Part shown: piece by piece, positions 37,015 to 48,582 of the stretch
How the letters are laid out: each line of letters starts with the position of its first letter
Numbering within the stretch: position 1 is the first letter of the stretch
DNA from: Stomorhina lunata
Taxonomy: Eukaryota > Arthropoda > Insecta > Diptera > Rhiniidae
DNA length: 64,000 bases
NCBI GenBank assembly: GCA_933228675.1
Contig: OW121742.1
Location: 15,330,489 to 15,394,488, forward strand
Direction: 5' to 3'
Position numbers and translations under genes: made by a program
The notes under the pieces: generated by a model
Databases searched by the model: none
Told to the model about the DNA's origin: nothing
Seen by the model: the letters and a program-made list of their open reading frames with translations, nothing else

Positions 37015-38610
37015 TATTGCAAATATTTATAGAAAAGTCAAGTTATCAATAACTTTTCTATTGAAAAGTCTAGATATCTATAACTTTTCTATAGAAAAGT
37101 CAAGATATTTATAACTTTTCTATAGAAAATTCAAGATATCGATAACTTTTCTATAGAAAAGCCCAGATATCGATAACTTTTCTATAGGAAAGAAAATTTA
37201 TCGACAACTTATCTATAGGAAAAGTCAAGTTATCGATAACTATTCTATAGAAAAGTCAAAATATCTTTAACTTTCCTATAGAAAAGTCAAGCTATCGATA
37301 ACTGTTTTATAGGAAAGTCAAGTTATGGATAACTTTCCTATAGAAAAGTCAAGTTATGGATAACTTTCCTATAGAAAAGTCAAGTTATCGATAACTTTTC
37401 TATAGAAAAGTCAAGTTGTCGATAACTTTTCTATAGAAAAGTCAAATTATCGATAACTTTTCTATAGAAAAGTCAAGTTATTGATAACTTTCAAGTTATC
37501 AAGTTATCGATAACTTTTCTATAGAAAAGCCAAGTTATCGATAACTTTTCTATAGAAAAGTCAAGTTATCGATAACTTTTCCATAAAAAAAGTCAAGTTA
37601 TCGATAACTTTTCTATAGAAAAGTCAAGTTATCGATAACTTTTCTATAGAAAAGTCAAGTTATCGATAACTTTTCTATAAAACAGCCAAGTTATAGATTA
37701 CTTTTCTATAGAAAAGTCAAGTTATCGATAACTTTTCTGTAGAAAAGTCATGTTATCGAAAACTTTTCTATAGAAAAGACAAGTTATTGATAACTTTTCT
37801 ATAGAAAAGTCAAGTTATCGATGACTTTTCTATAGAAAAGTCTAGTTATCGATAACTTTTCTATAGAAAAGTCAAGTTATCGATAACTTTTCTATAGAAA
37901 AGTCAAGTTAACGATAACTTTTCCATAGAAAAGTCAAGTTATCGATAACTTTTCTATAGAAAAGTCAAGTTATCGATAACTTTTCTATAGAAAAGTCAAG
38001 TTATCGATAACTTTTCTATAGAAAAGTCAAGTAATCGATAACTTTTCAATAGAAAAGTCAAGTAATCGATAACTTTTCTATAGAAAAGTCAAGTTATCGA
38101 TAACTTTTCTATAGAAAAGTCAAGTTATCGATAACTTTTCTATAGAAAAGTCAAGTTATCGATAACTTTTCTATAGAAAAGTCAAGTTATCGATAACTTT
38201 TCTATAGAAAAGTCAAGTTAACGATAACTTTTCCATAGAAAAGTCAAGTTATCGATAACTTTTCTATAGAAAAGTCAACTAATCGATAACTTTTCTATAG
38301 AAAAGTCAAGTTATCTATAACTTTTCTATAGAAAAGTTAAGTTATCGATAACTTTTCTATAGAAAAGTCAAGTTATCGATAACTTTTCTATAGAAAAGTC
38401 AAGCTATCGATAACTTTTCTATAGAAAAATTAAGTTGTCGATAAATATTCCACAGAAAACCCAAGTTGTCGATAACTTTTCAATAGAAAAGTCTTTTTAG
38501 CTTTTTTGTAGAAAAGTAAAGTTTTGGTTAACTTATCGAAAGTTTTCGTTAACTTTTCTCATAATTCTCTTTAGAAAAAGTGAAACTTTTGATAATTTTT
38601 CTAAGTGTTT
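37015..38610. repeat. Array F: 31-bp tandem repeat with TATCGATA
   Basis: About 50 units of 31 bp: GTCAAGTTATCGATAAC then TTTTCTATAGAAAA. Each unit holds two palindromes, GTTATCGATAAC and TTTTCTATAGAAAA. The block 37,370-38,430 is highly homogeneous, and the edges decay over 50-100 bp. The octamer TATCGATA, known as the DREF-binding DRE of Drosophila, occurs in most units. Array G at 51-54 kb is the same family on the other strand, with a single G/A difference in the linker. Confidence 0.97.
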
Positions 38611-40005
38611 TCTGATTGAATTATGTCCATAAAATACAAAAATAAATTGGCTTAACCAAAAATACATTACATTTGCCTTTAAACCGACATAACTCGTTTA
38701 CATTAGCAAAAAGACTAGTTGGGCTTTTGATGTAAAAAACATTTTGTAAAATTCAGTTTTAACCCTTAATATTTAATTTGACCAATAAACAAGTATCCGA
38801 TATGGTCACTTAATTCTTCCCAAGTATTTTATGCTTATGATGGACTTAATTGAATTAAACTAACCCAAGTTTTGTGGTAAAAGAAGTGGAAATGTTTTGA
38901 AATGGAACCATCTTTATTTAAAATCGATTAAGTTGCTTTTATTGTTTTATTTTTTATGTTGTCTATTTTTTTATGAAAAAGTATTTAAATTGTTTGTGGA
39001 AAACCACATGATTATTCCTTTAAATTTGCTATTTATTATTTATAAAATGACATTAACATGTCATGACAATTTGATGTCAAGTTTATGTCATGTTTCATAT
39101 ATGTTTATGTGTGTGTGTTTGTTGGTTTGTGTATGTATGTATATGAGTTAGTGTGTAGTGCATTTAGCTGCATTTGTTCATTCGTTGTTCGTTCGTTTCT
39201 TCATTTATTCATTCATATGTTCACTAAAATGAAAAATACTGCATTTAATTAAAATCCAATTAAATTTCAATTTGCATGAGCTAAAACACAAATACAAAAT
39301 ATTTTCTCTACATCGACATACGAACTTATACAAATTTATAGCATATCGTAACAAATGTCAGTCATTCGAAAAAAATAAAACCATTTTAAGCAAAAAATTT
39401 TGTTCATATACATATGAGTACATATGTATGTTCGGATAGTTATAAGAAAACCTTAATGAAATTATTGCTAAATTACTTGCCGGATTGTTGGCCGGACGAC
39501 TGGCTGGTGCGGTTGGCTTTTGGATTGACTGGACTAAAATACTATTTTGCGATAAATGACAAATTATCATGATACGAGTATAAATACGAAATTTGCCACA
39601 GATGGCAAAGAGTTTAACTTTAAAATGTGAATGTATATTTAAACCTTTTAATATACTAATAGATATGAGTATATTCATATGTAAGTACTTGATGTTCGTA
39701 AGTATCTGGTTATATTTAACAATTATTGTTCTATTATACCTTTAATTATATCATAACAAAAGTAATTATTTATTCATTTAAGAAAGTTTATAACAAATTC
39801 TCGCAACAAGGTGTGATTTTCTATGAATATTAAATGTATAATATACAAATTGTTAAAATTTAATTAAATGAATTTTGTAAAATTGATCTTATATTTTGAT
39901 AATTTGGAAAGATGTTGATTATGATTATATATAGGAAAATAAATTTTATTCAAAATTTCAATAATTTATAAATTGTATGTGAATTATTAAATACTAACAT
40001 TTTTA
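38611..40005. other. Unique AT-rich sequence
   Basis: A TG/TATG-rich stretch lies at about 39,105-39,145. No gene or element supported. Confidence 0.5.
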
Positions 40006-40140
40006 TACCCTTTGTTACCATAGATGGGAAATTGGAGTCACTTTCCTATATTTCGAAAAAAATGGATCCACATTTGACACAAGCTGCCATATAAGACCCA
40101 ATGACGAAAATGGCTTATATACAAAATTGGGTATTTTAAC
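40006..40140 (+). mobile_element. Decayed DINE-like fragment
   Basis: TATACCCTTTGTTACCATAG followed by GATCCACATTTGACACAAGC and GACCCAATGACG match ordered words of the DINE-like copies, with the middle deleted. Confidence 0.6.
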
Positions 40141-40339
40141 TTAATTTACTTGTATGTTTATCAAATTATTTGGATTACTGGAATATTTCCACTTTTATGA
40201 TCATATAATAAAAATGGTAGGTTTTAGCCAAAGGATTTTTCAAAAAATTTGCTATAGAAAAACTTTAAGTTTTACTATTTACAGAAGATAATAATTATCT
40301 GTCGTCTTTAAGAAATTTTTGTTAAGTTTTTGCGTCTAT

Positions 40340-40495
40340 ATAAAAATCTATAACTTTTGTTTTCTTGAGAAAAGTTATCGATAACTTTTCGTTTCTCAAG
40401 AAAATATATTGGCATTTTTTTTATAAAAAAGTTATCCATAAAATTTCTTTTCCTTAGAGAAATTATCTAAAAATCTTGTTTTTCATAGAACAGAT
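40340..40495. repeat. Decayed F/G-type repeat units
   Basis: Contains GAGAAAAGTTATCGATAACT followed by degenerate GTTATC words. It looks like a few units of the array F/G family left beside the MITE cluster. Confidence 0.5.
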
Positions 40496-40632
40496 GCCAA
40501 ATGGCCGCATTTCATATCGATCGAAATGTAAGATATTTCAGAAACATTTATGTAGCATACTTTAAGGATAATCGAAATAATATATGTAACATATAAGGTT
40601 CACTACATTGTAACTTATTTGTCAAATGTATC
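40496..40632 (+). mobile_element. Partial copy of GGCC-ended MITE
   Basis: Left 137 bp of the MITE at 40,633, repeated in tandem (GGCCGCATTTCATATCGATC, TAGCATACTTTAAGGATAAT). Confidence 0.6.
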
Positions 40633-41080
40633 CTGGGCCCAAATTGCCGCATTAGATATCGATCGAAATCGTAGATATTTTCAAAACATTTGTATAGTAT
40701 ACTTTAAGGATAATCAAAATTATTTAAAAGATGCAAAGTTCACTATATTTTTTTGAAGTTATTTGCCAAAAGATGAATAATGGTAAAAGAGTTTTAATTG
40801 AACTACATGTTTTTAAAAACGAATCAAAATGGACACGAAATTTTAATAAACTTTTTGCATCGAAGTAACTTTCAACATCCCAAAAGTATACTTCACAATT
40901 TGGCCTCTGATAGTAAAATAATTTCATTTAAACTAAATGTTTTGAAAAACAAACGGATATATTTAGATATCAACTTTTATTAAACTTTAAGCTAAATAAA
41001 TTATTTTGAAAATCCTTAAGGTATGTTACACAATATTTCCTTAGAAGTCTGAGTTTTCGATCGATATCGAATGCTGGCCC
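40633..41080 (+). mobile_element. GGCC-ended MITE, copy 1
   Basis: Begins CTGGGCCCAAATTGCCGCAT and ends GATCGATATCGAATGCTGGC, so the ends are inverted repeats of about 35 bp including ATCGATCGAAA. No coding frame is supported. The left 137 bp is duplicated just upstream. Copy 2 at 41,464 is an internally deleted relative. Confidence 0.65.
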
Positions 41081-41084
41081 GAGT

Positions 41085-41245
41085 TATCGATAAAAGGTAC
41101 GTCAATATTCCATTTCTATATAAAGGTTATTCAAAACTTTTCTTTTTGTTAGAATAGTTATCCACAACTTTCCTTTTCTTTTGAAAATTTATCAATAACT
41201 TTTGTATTCCGTAGAAAATTTTTCAATAACATTTATTTTCTAAAA
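41085..41245. repeat. Decayed F/G-type repeat units
   Basis: GTTATCGATAA at 41,084 followed by AACTTTTCTTTTTG- and AACTTTCCTTTTC-like words at irregular spacing. Confidence 0.4.
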
Positions 41246-41249
41246 AAGA

Positions 41250-41463
41250 AACAAGTAAGAAATTGGTATAGTCAATGTATTTACCACTGAAATCAATTGA
41301 AGACCAATTGAGTATTTCCGTAAGCAAGGGCGATATGAGGTTAGTTTCCAATATGGAGTGATGTCAGTTACTCCCCAATTAAAAAATATTGAAATGAGAT
41401 TTACCGCAAACTAAACTAATCGACTCACAAACACTTAGTAAATAGGTAGATTTATTGAAAGTA
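41250..41463 (-). mobile_element. Possible decayed DINE-like end
   Basis: AAACAAGTAAGAAATTGGTATAG resembles the reversed right end of the DINE-like family. The remaining similarity is poor. Words on the far side of the MITE (41,706-41,850, such as GAAATCGGTTCATATTTG) suggest the MITE inserted into it. Confidence 0.35.
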
Positions 41464-41705
41464 CAGGGGCCGAATTACGGCATTCAATATTGATCGAAAT
41501 CTTAGATATTTTCAAAACATTTGTAAAATAGTAAAAAAGTTTTAATTGAACAATATACATTTTTTAAAACGAATCATAATGGATACCAAATTTCAATAAA
41601 CTTTTTGCATCAAAGTAACTTTGAACATCCCTAAAGTATACTTCACAATATTCGCTTAAAAGTCTGAGTTTTCGATCGATATCGAATGCGGTATTTGGGC
41701 CCCAG
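41464..41705 (+). mobile_element. GGCC-ended MITE, copy 2 (internally deleted)
   Basis: Begins CAGGGGCCGAATTACGGCAT and ends GCGGTATTTGGGCCCCAG. Both termini and the words AAACTTTTTGCATC and GAACATCCCTAAAGTATACT match copy 1, but about 200 bp of the centre is missing. No target duplication could be confirmed. Confidence 0.7.
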
Positions 41706-42047
41706 GTCGCAAAATAATTTTATGCATTCTAAACAAATATTTGCTTTGGTGCTTCAACCATCGTTATTGAAGTTGGCCGAAATCGGTTCATATTTGCATC
41801 CGCATGTACAGTACAGAAATGACTAAAATATATGCCTGTAGTCATATGGAAAAGTAGCTTAAGTCAACATAAGAGAGAATTTAGTTAAGGCGTTTATTGC
41901 TTTACAGAAGTAAAGGCTCCTAAATATGCTAAGTCCGTTGGTGTATGTTCACTTTTTAGCTTAAGTTTTTTGAATCAATAATGCCTTGATCAAAACAACT
42001 TATGTATACATATTTTTGTGTACATATTAATACTTTTTCTTACCTCA

Positions 42048-42162
42048 TATGTGACCCGGTCTATGAAAAGGTGGCTTATGACTCAAAAACAAATTTTAAA
42101 ATTTTTCGAAATTTTGTTTTTGAGTCAACTCAAAGCCACCTTTTCATAGAACGGGTTACATA
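42048..42162. repeat. Foldback hairpin element, about 115 bp
   Basis: CTATGAAAAGGTGGCTT is mirrored by AAGCCACCTTTTCATAG, and CTCAAAAACAAATTT is mirrored by AAATTTTGTTTTTGAG across a short centre. Outer words TATGTGACCCG and CGGGTTACATA also pair. It is unrelated in sequence to the hairpin at 26,514. Confidence 0.78.
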
Positions 42163-42347
42163 TAACGATTTCGCTTAACTTCACTTAAGCTGTTATCCTT
42201 AAAAAAATAAAGTCATTATTTTCAAACAACTCATGTTTACATAAAACTACACAATATACACTTTTTATTTAAGCAGAACCGCTTAAAGTTACTTAAGGTT
42301 CAGTTCAACTCAAATTTCAGTTTCGAAAAAGAGCTGAAGTATGTATA

Positions 42348-43036
42348 ACAAGTAAAAAAGTGCTATAGTCGATCAAGCCCGACCATATGATACCCTTCAC
42401 CACTAAGGTCAAAGGTATCCTTTTTCCTGTATAAAAACAAATTTTTGCTAAATGTTGCTATCATACATACATTTTCTTAAAACTTACATATTTAAGCTGT
42501 TCAAATGTGGACCGATTATTTCGAAATATCGGTTTTCATAAAAATTATCTATGCAAAAAATAAACTCAAAATTCTCACTATCTTCAGATTCATGAGCGTT
42601 TTAGAGATTTTTGTCTCATTTAGTGCGTTTTGGTAGAAAAGTTTGTATGGTAGCTATGTTCAAATGTGGACTGATTTTAACGAAATTTGGTACATTGATT
42701 TTTGTTTACATATGCAGTATCTGTTTTAAATTTCATGAAAAAATATTGATATTTGTGGCCAAAATATCAATTCCGAAAAGTGAGACCTATGGGAGGTACC
42801 ATAAATAATGGACCAATTTTGACGAATTTCAATAGCCAAAAATTATCAGTGCCAAATTTCATTAAATTATCTTTAGAATTGCGACCAGTACTTTGCGATT
42901 TGCTAAATCGACTCAGAAAGTGATTCTAAGCCTATTGGTATACTAAAAGGTGGGTCTAAGACAAATATTTCTATGCGTTACCTACATCAGCACAAACTTA
43001 TAATACCCTTTCTATGGTGGTGAAGGGTATAAAAAA
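42348..43036 (-). mobile_element. DINE-like element, copy 2
   Basis: Read on the minus strand it runs from TATACCCTTCACCACCATAG to GACTATAGCACTTTTTTACT. It contains the conserved GATTTAGC core region, although the GTCCGTC microsatellite is largely lost. It is placed head to head with copy 3, with 26 bp between the two TATACCC starts. Confidence 0.8.
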
Positions 43037-43062
43037 CGTTAAATCTTCTGATTTTAACAATA

Positions 43063-43840
43063 TTTATACCCTTCACCACCACAGGTGGAAAGGGTATTAT
43101 AAGTTTGTGCTGATGTATGTAACGCATAGAAATATTGGTCTTAGACCCACCTTTTAGTATACCAATAGGCTTAGAATCACTTTATGAGTCGATTTAGCGA
43201 TGTCCGTCCGTCTGGCTGGCTGGACGGCTGGACCCCATGTAAACCTTGTAATCAAACTACAGGTCGCAATTCTAAAGATAATTTGATGAAATTTGGTACA
43301 GATAATTTTTTTGATAGTGTGACCATGGCTGTTGAAATTCATCAAAATAGGTCCATTTTTTATGGTACCTCCCATAGGTCCCACTTCCCGGAATTGATAT
43401 ATTGGCCACAAATATCAATATTTTTTCATGAAATTTTAAACAAATATTGCTTATGTAAATTAAAATCACCGTACCAAATTTCGTTGAAATCGGCCCATAT
43501 TTGACCGTAGCTCCCATACAAATTCTTCTTTAAAAACGCACTAAATGAGACAAAAATCACTAAAACGCTCGTAAATTTGAAGATAATGAGAATTTTGAGT
43601 AATTCTTGTAAAAAGTGTAATCCACTGGCTAATCCACTTGAAAATCGGTTCACATTTGACCCTAGCTCTCATATAATCCAAATGACGGAAACAGAATACA
43701 GAAGTTTTGAAAAAATGTTTGTATGATGGCCAAATTAAGCAAATATTTGTCTTTATACACGAAAAAAACACCTTTCACCTTTGTGGTGAAGGGTATTGTA
43801 TGGTCGAGCTTGACCGACTATAGCACTTTCTTACTTGTTT
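43063..43840 (+). mobile_element. DINE-like element, copy 3
   Basis: Starts TTATACCCTTCACCACCACA, carries GAGTCGATTTAGCGATGTCC then GTCCGTCTGGCTGGCTGG, and ends GACTATAGCACTTTCTTACT. Several 75-106-codon stop-free frames on both strands fall inside it; equivalent words are present in the other copies with different stops, so they are not genes. Confidence 0.85.
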
Positions 43841-44650
43841 TTTTTTTAACTATTCATCCTTCTTCTCTAATAAATATGTTACCAATATATTAATTCATAA
43901 ATTATTCGTAGAAATCAAGCAGAAGAAAAATTATACGAACTTGATGATATCTTAAAACTTCAATTTTCGACTTAAGCTATTCTTCCATATTGTCACAGAT
44001 ATATTCCCCCCAAAAATGTTATTATGATGACAAAATTTAACAAATAAACCTATGTTTCCATTGATTAAAAAAAAAACTATATTATTTATTGAACCCCATA
44101 TCTTAGTTTTAAAGTATCGAGGCTATAAAACTTTCTTACACAAACTGATTATACCTCACCTATTGTGGTGAAGGTTAAAAAATTCCGACGTTATCATCCG
44201 ATTTGCAAAAAAAAAGTTAACACAAACTTTCTTAAAGAATTTTTTTGTTCCTAATTTTTGTTAGTCACTGTATAATCAAATCTTAAATGCAGCATTATGT
44301 TTGTTATTAAAAATAATTTTAACTTTATAATTAATAAAACTAGAGACAACAACTTTAGGAGATAACTATTAAACATCCTGGTATTTTGACTATAAAAACA
44401 AATTTAATATAAACATGCAACAATCAGCAAAATTAAATTATAATAAAATTTATGAGTCGTTAACAGTTAGATAATAAACAAAATGCACCCCTGCTTCGAG
44501 ATTGGAGATTTTACAGCTCAAGGAAGATTGCAGGAGATGCAATCAAAAAAGCACTTGCAATCGTAAATATATTTTTATTTCTATTTTATTATAAAGATTT
44601 AAAGATAAATAAAAGAACACATGACTAAATGTTAGAGTAGGAGATAAAAA
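43841..44650. other. Unique AT-rich sequence
   Basis: No supportable gene. A purine-rich AGAGTAGGAGATAAAAA ends at 44,650 and would be the polypurine tract if the following segment is an LTR. Confidence 0.4.
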
Positions 44651-45254
44651 TGTAATTATAAAATTTGTTAGATACGTTTTTGTTAAAAGAAGTTTAGTTT
44701 TGTTAATTTGTAATCATGCAACCTGTTTCTTGATAAGATTTTAGGTGCCTAAACAAGTTTACTGTTGCTGAACTTAAGTTTGGATGTAATTGCAAATGTG
44801 GCCTTGAAAGTGCACCTCCCTATGGCAATGTCAAACTTGGCACCTGTACAAAAATGTCGTGTTAAAAGATGAAATGCAGACATTTCATACCTAAACCTAA
44901 AACGCTCAAACATAATTATGTTGGTTGGTATTTTCAGATATTCATACTCGTATATCCCGTCGTGAATAATCCTGTCCAATTCGTATCGTATCCATAGTTT
45001 ATATGAGTGTATGTAATTATAAATATATAATTTTCAATAAATTGTTATCCCGCAGTCCCTCTTCGGTTCTATGTCTAACTAGTCTCAGGCTATCAGTCGC
45101 TCTTTGGGTTTTTGTTTTGGCTTATCTCAATATTTATCTGAATGTCATCATATCTTTTGCTATTTAAGCACATTTGTATAATGTAACGTAAAAGCTTTTT
45201 GCTATAACAATAAACTTATATTTCAGTTCTCTTGTCTCGTTCCTGATATTTACA
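44651..45254 (+). mobile_element. Candidate LTR (solo or 3')
   Basis: The 604-bp segment begins TGTAA and ends TTACA, short inverted termini as in LTRs, directly after a purine-rich tract. Near the right end it has a TATA-like TATTTAAG (45,161), AATAAA (45,209) and a pyrimidine-rich CTCTTGTCTCGTTCC, an order that fits U3-R-U5. No second copy, primer-binding site or target duplication was found. The 76-codon minus-strand frame inside it is not supported. Confidence 0.3.
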
Positions 45255-46140
45255 ATCTTTAAGATTCACAGCATCGAAATGGCATCTAAAACATACGAGC
45301 ACTACTCAGTCACATACGACTTACAAACATCTTATGAATATGTTTGATAATATATGTATGTTATGTATGACAAAGTGAATTTAAAATATTGAAGGAAAAC
45401 GATAAAAACACCAACAACAAAAACATCATCAACCAGAACTAAAACTATACATACAAACATACATACAAACATACATTCGGATTCGAAGTGAAACAGAATT
45501 TATGAATTATATCCTTAAGGGTTTATGGAAGTTTGTTTAAAAATAAACATTTTAAGATAAAGGCATGACTTAAAGGATTACAGAATTAGTTGATACTTAA
45601 TTCAATTCAATTCAATTGCAATGAATTGCCAGATGATATTCCTTTACATCTTTACTTTTTTCAGGTAAACACATTTTAATTTCTTATCTTGAAATTCATT
45701 TGAAGCCTTTAAGGAATAATGTGGTTTTATAATAAAAAGTTTCTAAACAAGTTATGAATGCAATCTTTAGGGATCTTAATATCGGTATGTTAATGAAATT
45801 ATAAAACTACTTTAATTTTTCTTTAATTTAAAATATTTTTTATAAGAATCTTATCTATATTTATATAAAAATTCTATGGATTCTTGACAAAAAATTTTAA
45901 GATAATTATCAAATTATTTTAATTTTCTAAAGAATCTTTAATTTTATATAAATAAATAGCGGTAACTACGATTTTCTAAAGAAATTTTTGATTTTATATA
46001 AAATATTTGTTAATAGTTTTGATTTTATAAAGAAAAGTTGCAGATAACTTTAATTTATGTGTAGAATAGTCTCCGTCTACATTGAAAACCTTGATTTGCT
46101 AACTCTAGTTTACAAAATTCAACATTTTGCGTTATATTTA
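45255..46140. other. Unique AT-rich sequence with CATA repeat
   Basis: A CATA/CAAA microsatellite at about 45,445-45,478. Nothing else recognised. Confidence 0.5.
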
Positions 46141-46324
46141 ATCATTAGTACCTGGTAGACCGAGCCTTGCTCGGAGCTTTATGATAAGCATTTTGAGGAA
46201 AATTTTAAAGTTTTTATATATTTTATATTATAAAGTGCTAAAATAAATTTAGAGGAAAGACATTGTAGAAATATTCAGTTAATTTTGAATTATTTGATTT
46301 ATTTTGTCCGACCAACACATAGTT

Positions 46325-46985
46325 TGCATAGTTTACAGATTAACTCATTTTGAATAATTTTGGAAATTATTCATATCAACAGAAACCTCTGTCGATTCAT
46401 GCGCAATAACTTTGCTAAAGATTATAGTCTGATCAAATGCACAGTTTACGATTTAATTCATTTTGAGTAGTTTTCTGTGGCGCCACCTGTCGGACTTTGC
46501 TTATTCCAATTCATAAACCTTCTTCGGTTTATCCGAAACAACTTTGCTGAAGATTATAGCATGATTAAATGTACAGCATACGATTAAATTGACTTTGAGT
46601 AAATTTCAGTAGCGCCACCTGTCGAAATTTCTTCATACCAACTAAGAAACCTTCGTCGGCTCATGTGCAACAACTTTGCTAAAGATTATAGCATGATTAA
46701 ATGTACAGATTACGATTAAATTGACTTTGAGTAAGTTTCTGTAGCGCCACCTGTCGGAAATTATTCATACCAACTAAAAAGCCTTCGTCGGCTCATGCGC
46801 TACAACTTTGCTAAAGATCATAGCATGATCAAATGTACAGTTTGCGATTTAATTAATTTTTAGTAATTTTCAGTGGCGCCATCTGTCGGAAATTAGTCTT
46901 ATCAACATTAAAACCTTCGCCTGCTTATCCGCAACATCTTCGCTAAAGAACATAACATAATCAAATTCACAGTTTACTATTCTAT
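46325..46985. repeat. 132-bp minisatellite, five units
   Basis: GCGCCACCTGTCGG or its variant begins at 46,480, 46,612, 46,744 and 46,876, exactly 132 bp apart. A first unit lacking the motif precedes them. Each unit also has CAACTTTGCTAAAGATTATA and CCTTCGTCGGCTCATGCGC. Confidence 0.92.
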
Positions 46986-47623
46986 AAAGAACATACATAC
47001 AGACAAACATTCATTTGTTTAAAATAATACTGATTTTTCCCCCTTTTAATTCCCTAATTTCTAAAAGTTCCATATGTATATTTGGTACTTTTTTGGTGCC
47101 AATTGAATTCGGTACATTTTTTTAAAACGCATTTAACATAATGTATAATGTTCCTATTCATATTACTTTGGAGATGTTAAGTTATCATTTTATCCCTTTT
47201 TTACCCATTTTGGCTCCAAAATCAAAAAAGTACCAAATACGTGTTTCATGTTTTTTTTTACATCTATTGATTGCAGTACCAAGTTTCTTTCTATATTCTT
47301 TAGTTTAAAATATAAGAGTGGGTTAAAAAGGTGCCAAAAAAACTATTTTCACCCTTTTTTACCCCCTATCGGACATAGTTTCAAAAAAGTACAAAACACC
47401 TGTCCGCTTATTTTCAAAGCTGTTTAAAACGTAATTTTAATTTTGTTTCTATACCTATTACTTTAGGAGACATAGCGTTTTCGATTTTTTCCCCTTTTTA
47501 CCCGAGGGGTAAAACTCTTAGAGGTAAAAGTTCCAAAAGTCCCATCTTCTTCGACCTATACATCAAAAAAGATACCCACTGTCCAAATTTGATCAAAATC
47601 GTTAGAGCCGTTTTCGAGATAGC

Positions 47624-47628
<5 letters not shown>

Positions 47629-47682
<54 letters not shown>
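47629..47682. repeat. TA microsatellite
   Basis: About 26 uninterrupted TA units at the end of the composite element. Confidence 0.95.
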
Positions 47683-47686
<4 letters not shown>

Positions 47687-47739
47687 TATTGCTCGTTTAA
47701 GAATATAAGATTCATTATGGTCTTCTTAATTTTTTTGGT

Positions 47740-48000
47740 TGATTTTTTTAAATTTGCTCTAATTAATTTAAATATTTTTATCAAAAATTTGTTTATAGAA
47801 AATTTTTGTATAAAACTTTTTTTCTCAAAATTTTTCTATAAAAAATTTTTTATCAATAATTTTTCTATAGAAAATTTTTTGATAAAAAATATTTTCTTAT
47901 CAAAAATTTTTCGATAGAAAATTTTTTAATCAAAATTTTTCTATAGAAAATTTTTTTATCAAAATTTTTCTATCAACAATTCTTTTATAAAAAGATTTTC
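47740..48000. repeat. Short 30-bp-type array
   Basis: About eight degenerate units of the type TTTTCTATAGAAAATTTTTT then ATCAAAAAT. Confidence 0.8.
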
Positions 48001-48239
48001 TAACTGGAAAGGATTATTCGATTTTGTTAAAAGTCTGCTAATATAACAGCAAAATAAATTTTCTTTAGGTCGCATTCAGGTCTTTTTTTTTATGTGATTT
48101 AAGGATTTGGAGCAGAGGTCGACATAAAGAGAACAGAACAACAAAATCGTCGGCAGAGTTGACGCCTTTTTTACTTTTAACTCAAAAGGTATTTTTTGAT
48201 GTGTAGTTCTGACGTTATAAAAATAAAAAGTTTTGTACT

Positions 48240-48582
48240 CCATTTTTTTTAATTTTTCTATAAAAAAATTTTTTATCAAAAATTTTTCTATAAAAAAATT
48301 TTGTATCAAAAATTTTTCTATAAAAAAATTTTTTATTAAAAATTTTTCTATAAAAAATTTTTTTTATGAAAAATTTTTCTATGAAAATTTTTTTTATCAA
48401 AAATTTTTCTTTAAAAAAAATTTTTCTATAAAAAAATTTTTTATCAAAAATTTTTCTATAAAAATTATTTTATCAAACATTTTTCAATAAAAATTTTTTA
48501 TCAAACATTTTTCTATAGAAAATTTTTTATCCAAAATTTTTTTAATCAAAAATTTTTCTATAGAATTTTTTTTTCAAATATT
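48240..48582. repeat. 30-bp array inside element S copy 1, left part
   Basis: About 12 units of the 30-bp family, many with TTTTTCTATAAAAAAATTTT. Frames of 61-85 codons on both strands are a repeat effect. Confidence 0.9.

Larger units (their letters stand above)
46141..47690. mobile_element. Composite repeat element with 132-bp minisatellite
   Basis: Opens with the small palindrome CCGAGCCTTGCTCGG, continues with five 132-bp tandem units, then a block rich in AAAGTACCAAA-type words (47,080-47,410), and closes with GATCAAAATCGTTAGAGCCG, TTTTCGAGATAGCC and a TA microsatellite. The closing words are of the kind common at 3' ends of insect non-LTR elements. No polymerase frame is present. Class is inferred only. 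Confidence 0.45.

Noticed and set aside
43154..43771. Several overlapping 75-106-codon frames
   Set aside because: They lie inside a DINE-like copy or its edge and are not conserved as frames in the other copies.
44749..44979. 76-codon minus-strand frame
   Set aside because: Falls within a candidate LTR, no supporting signals.
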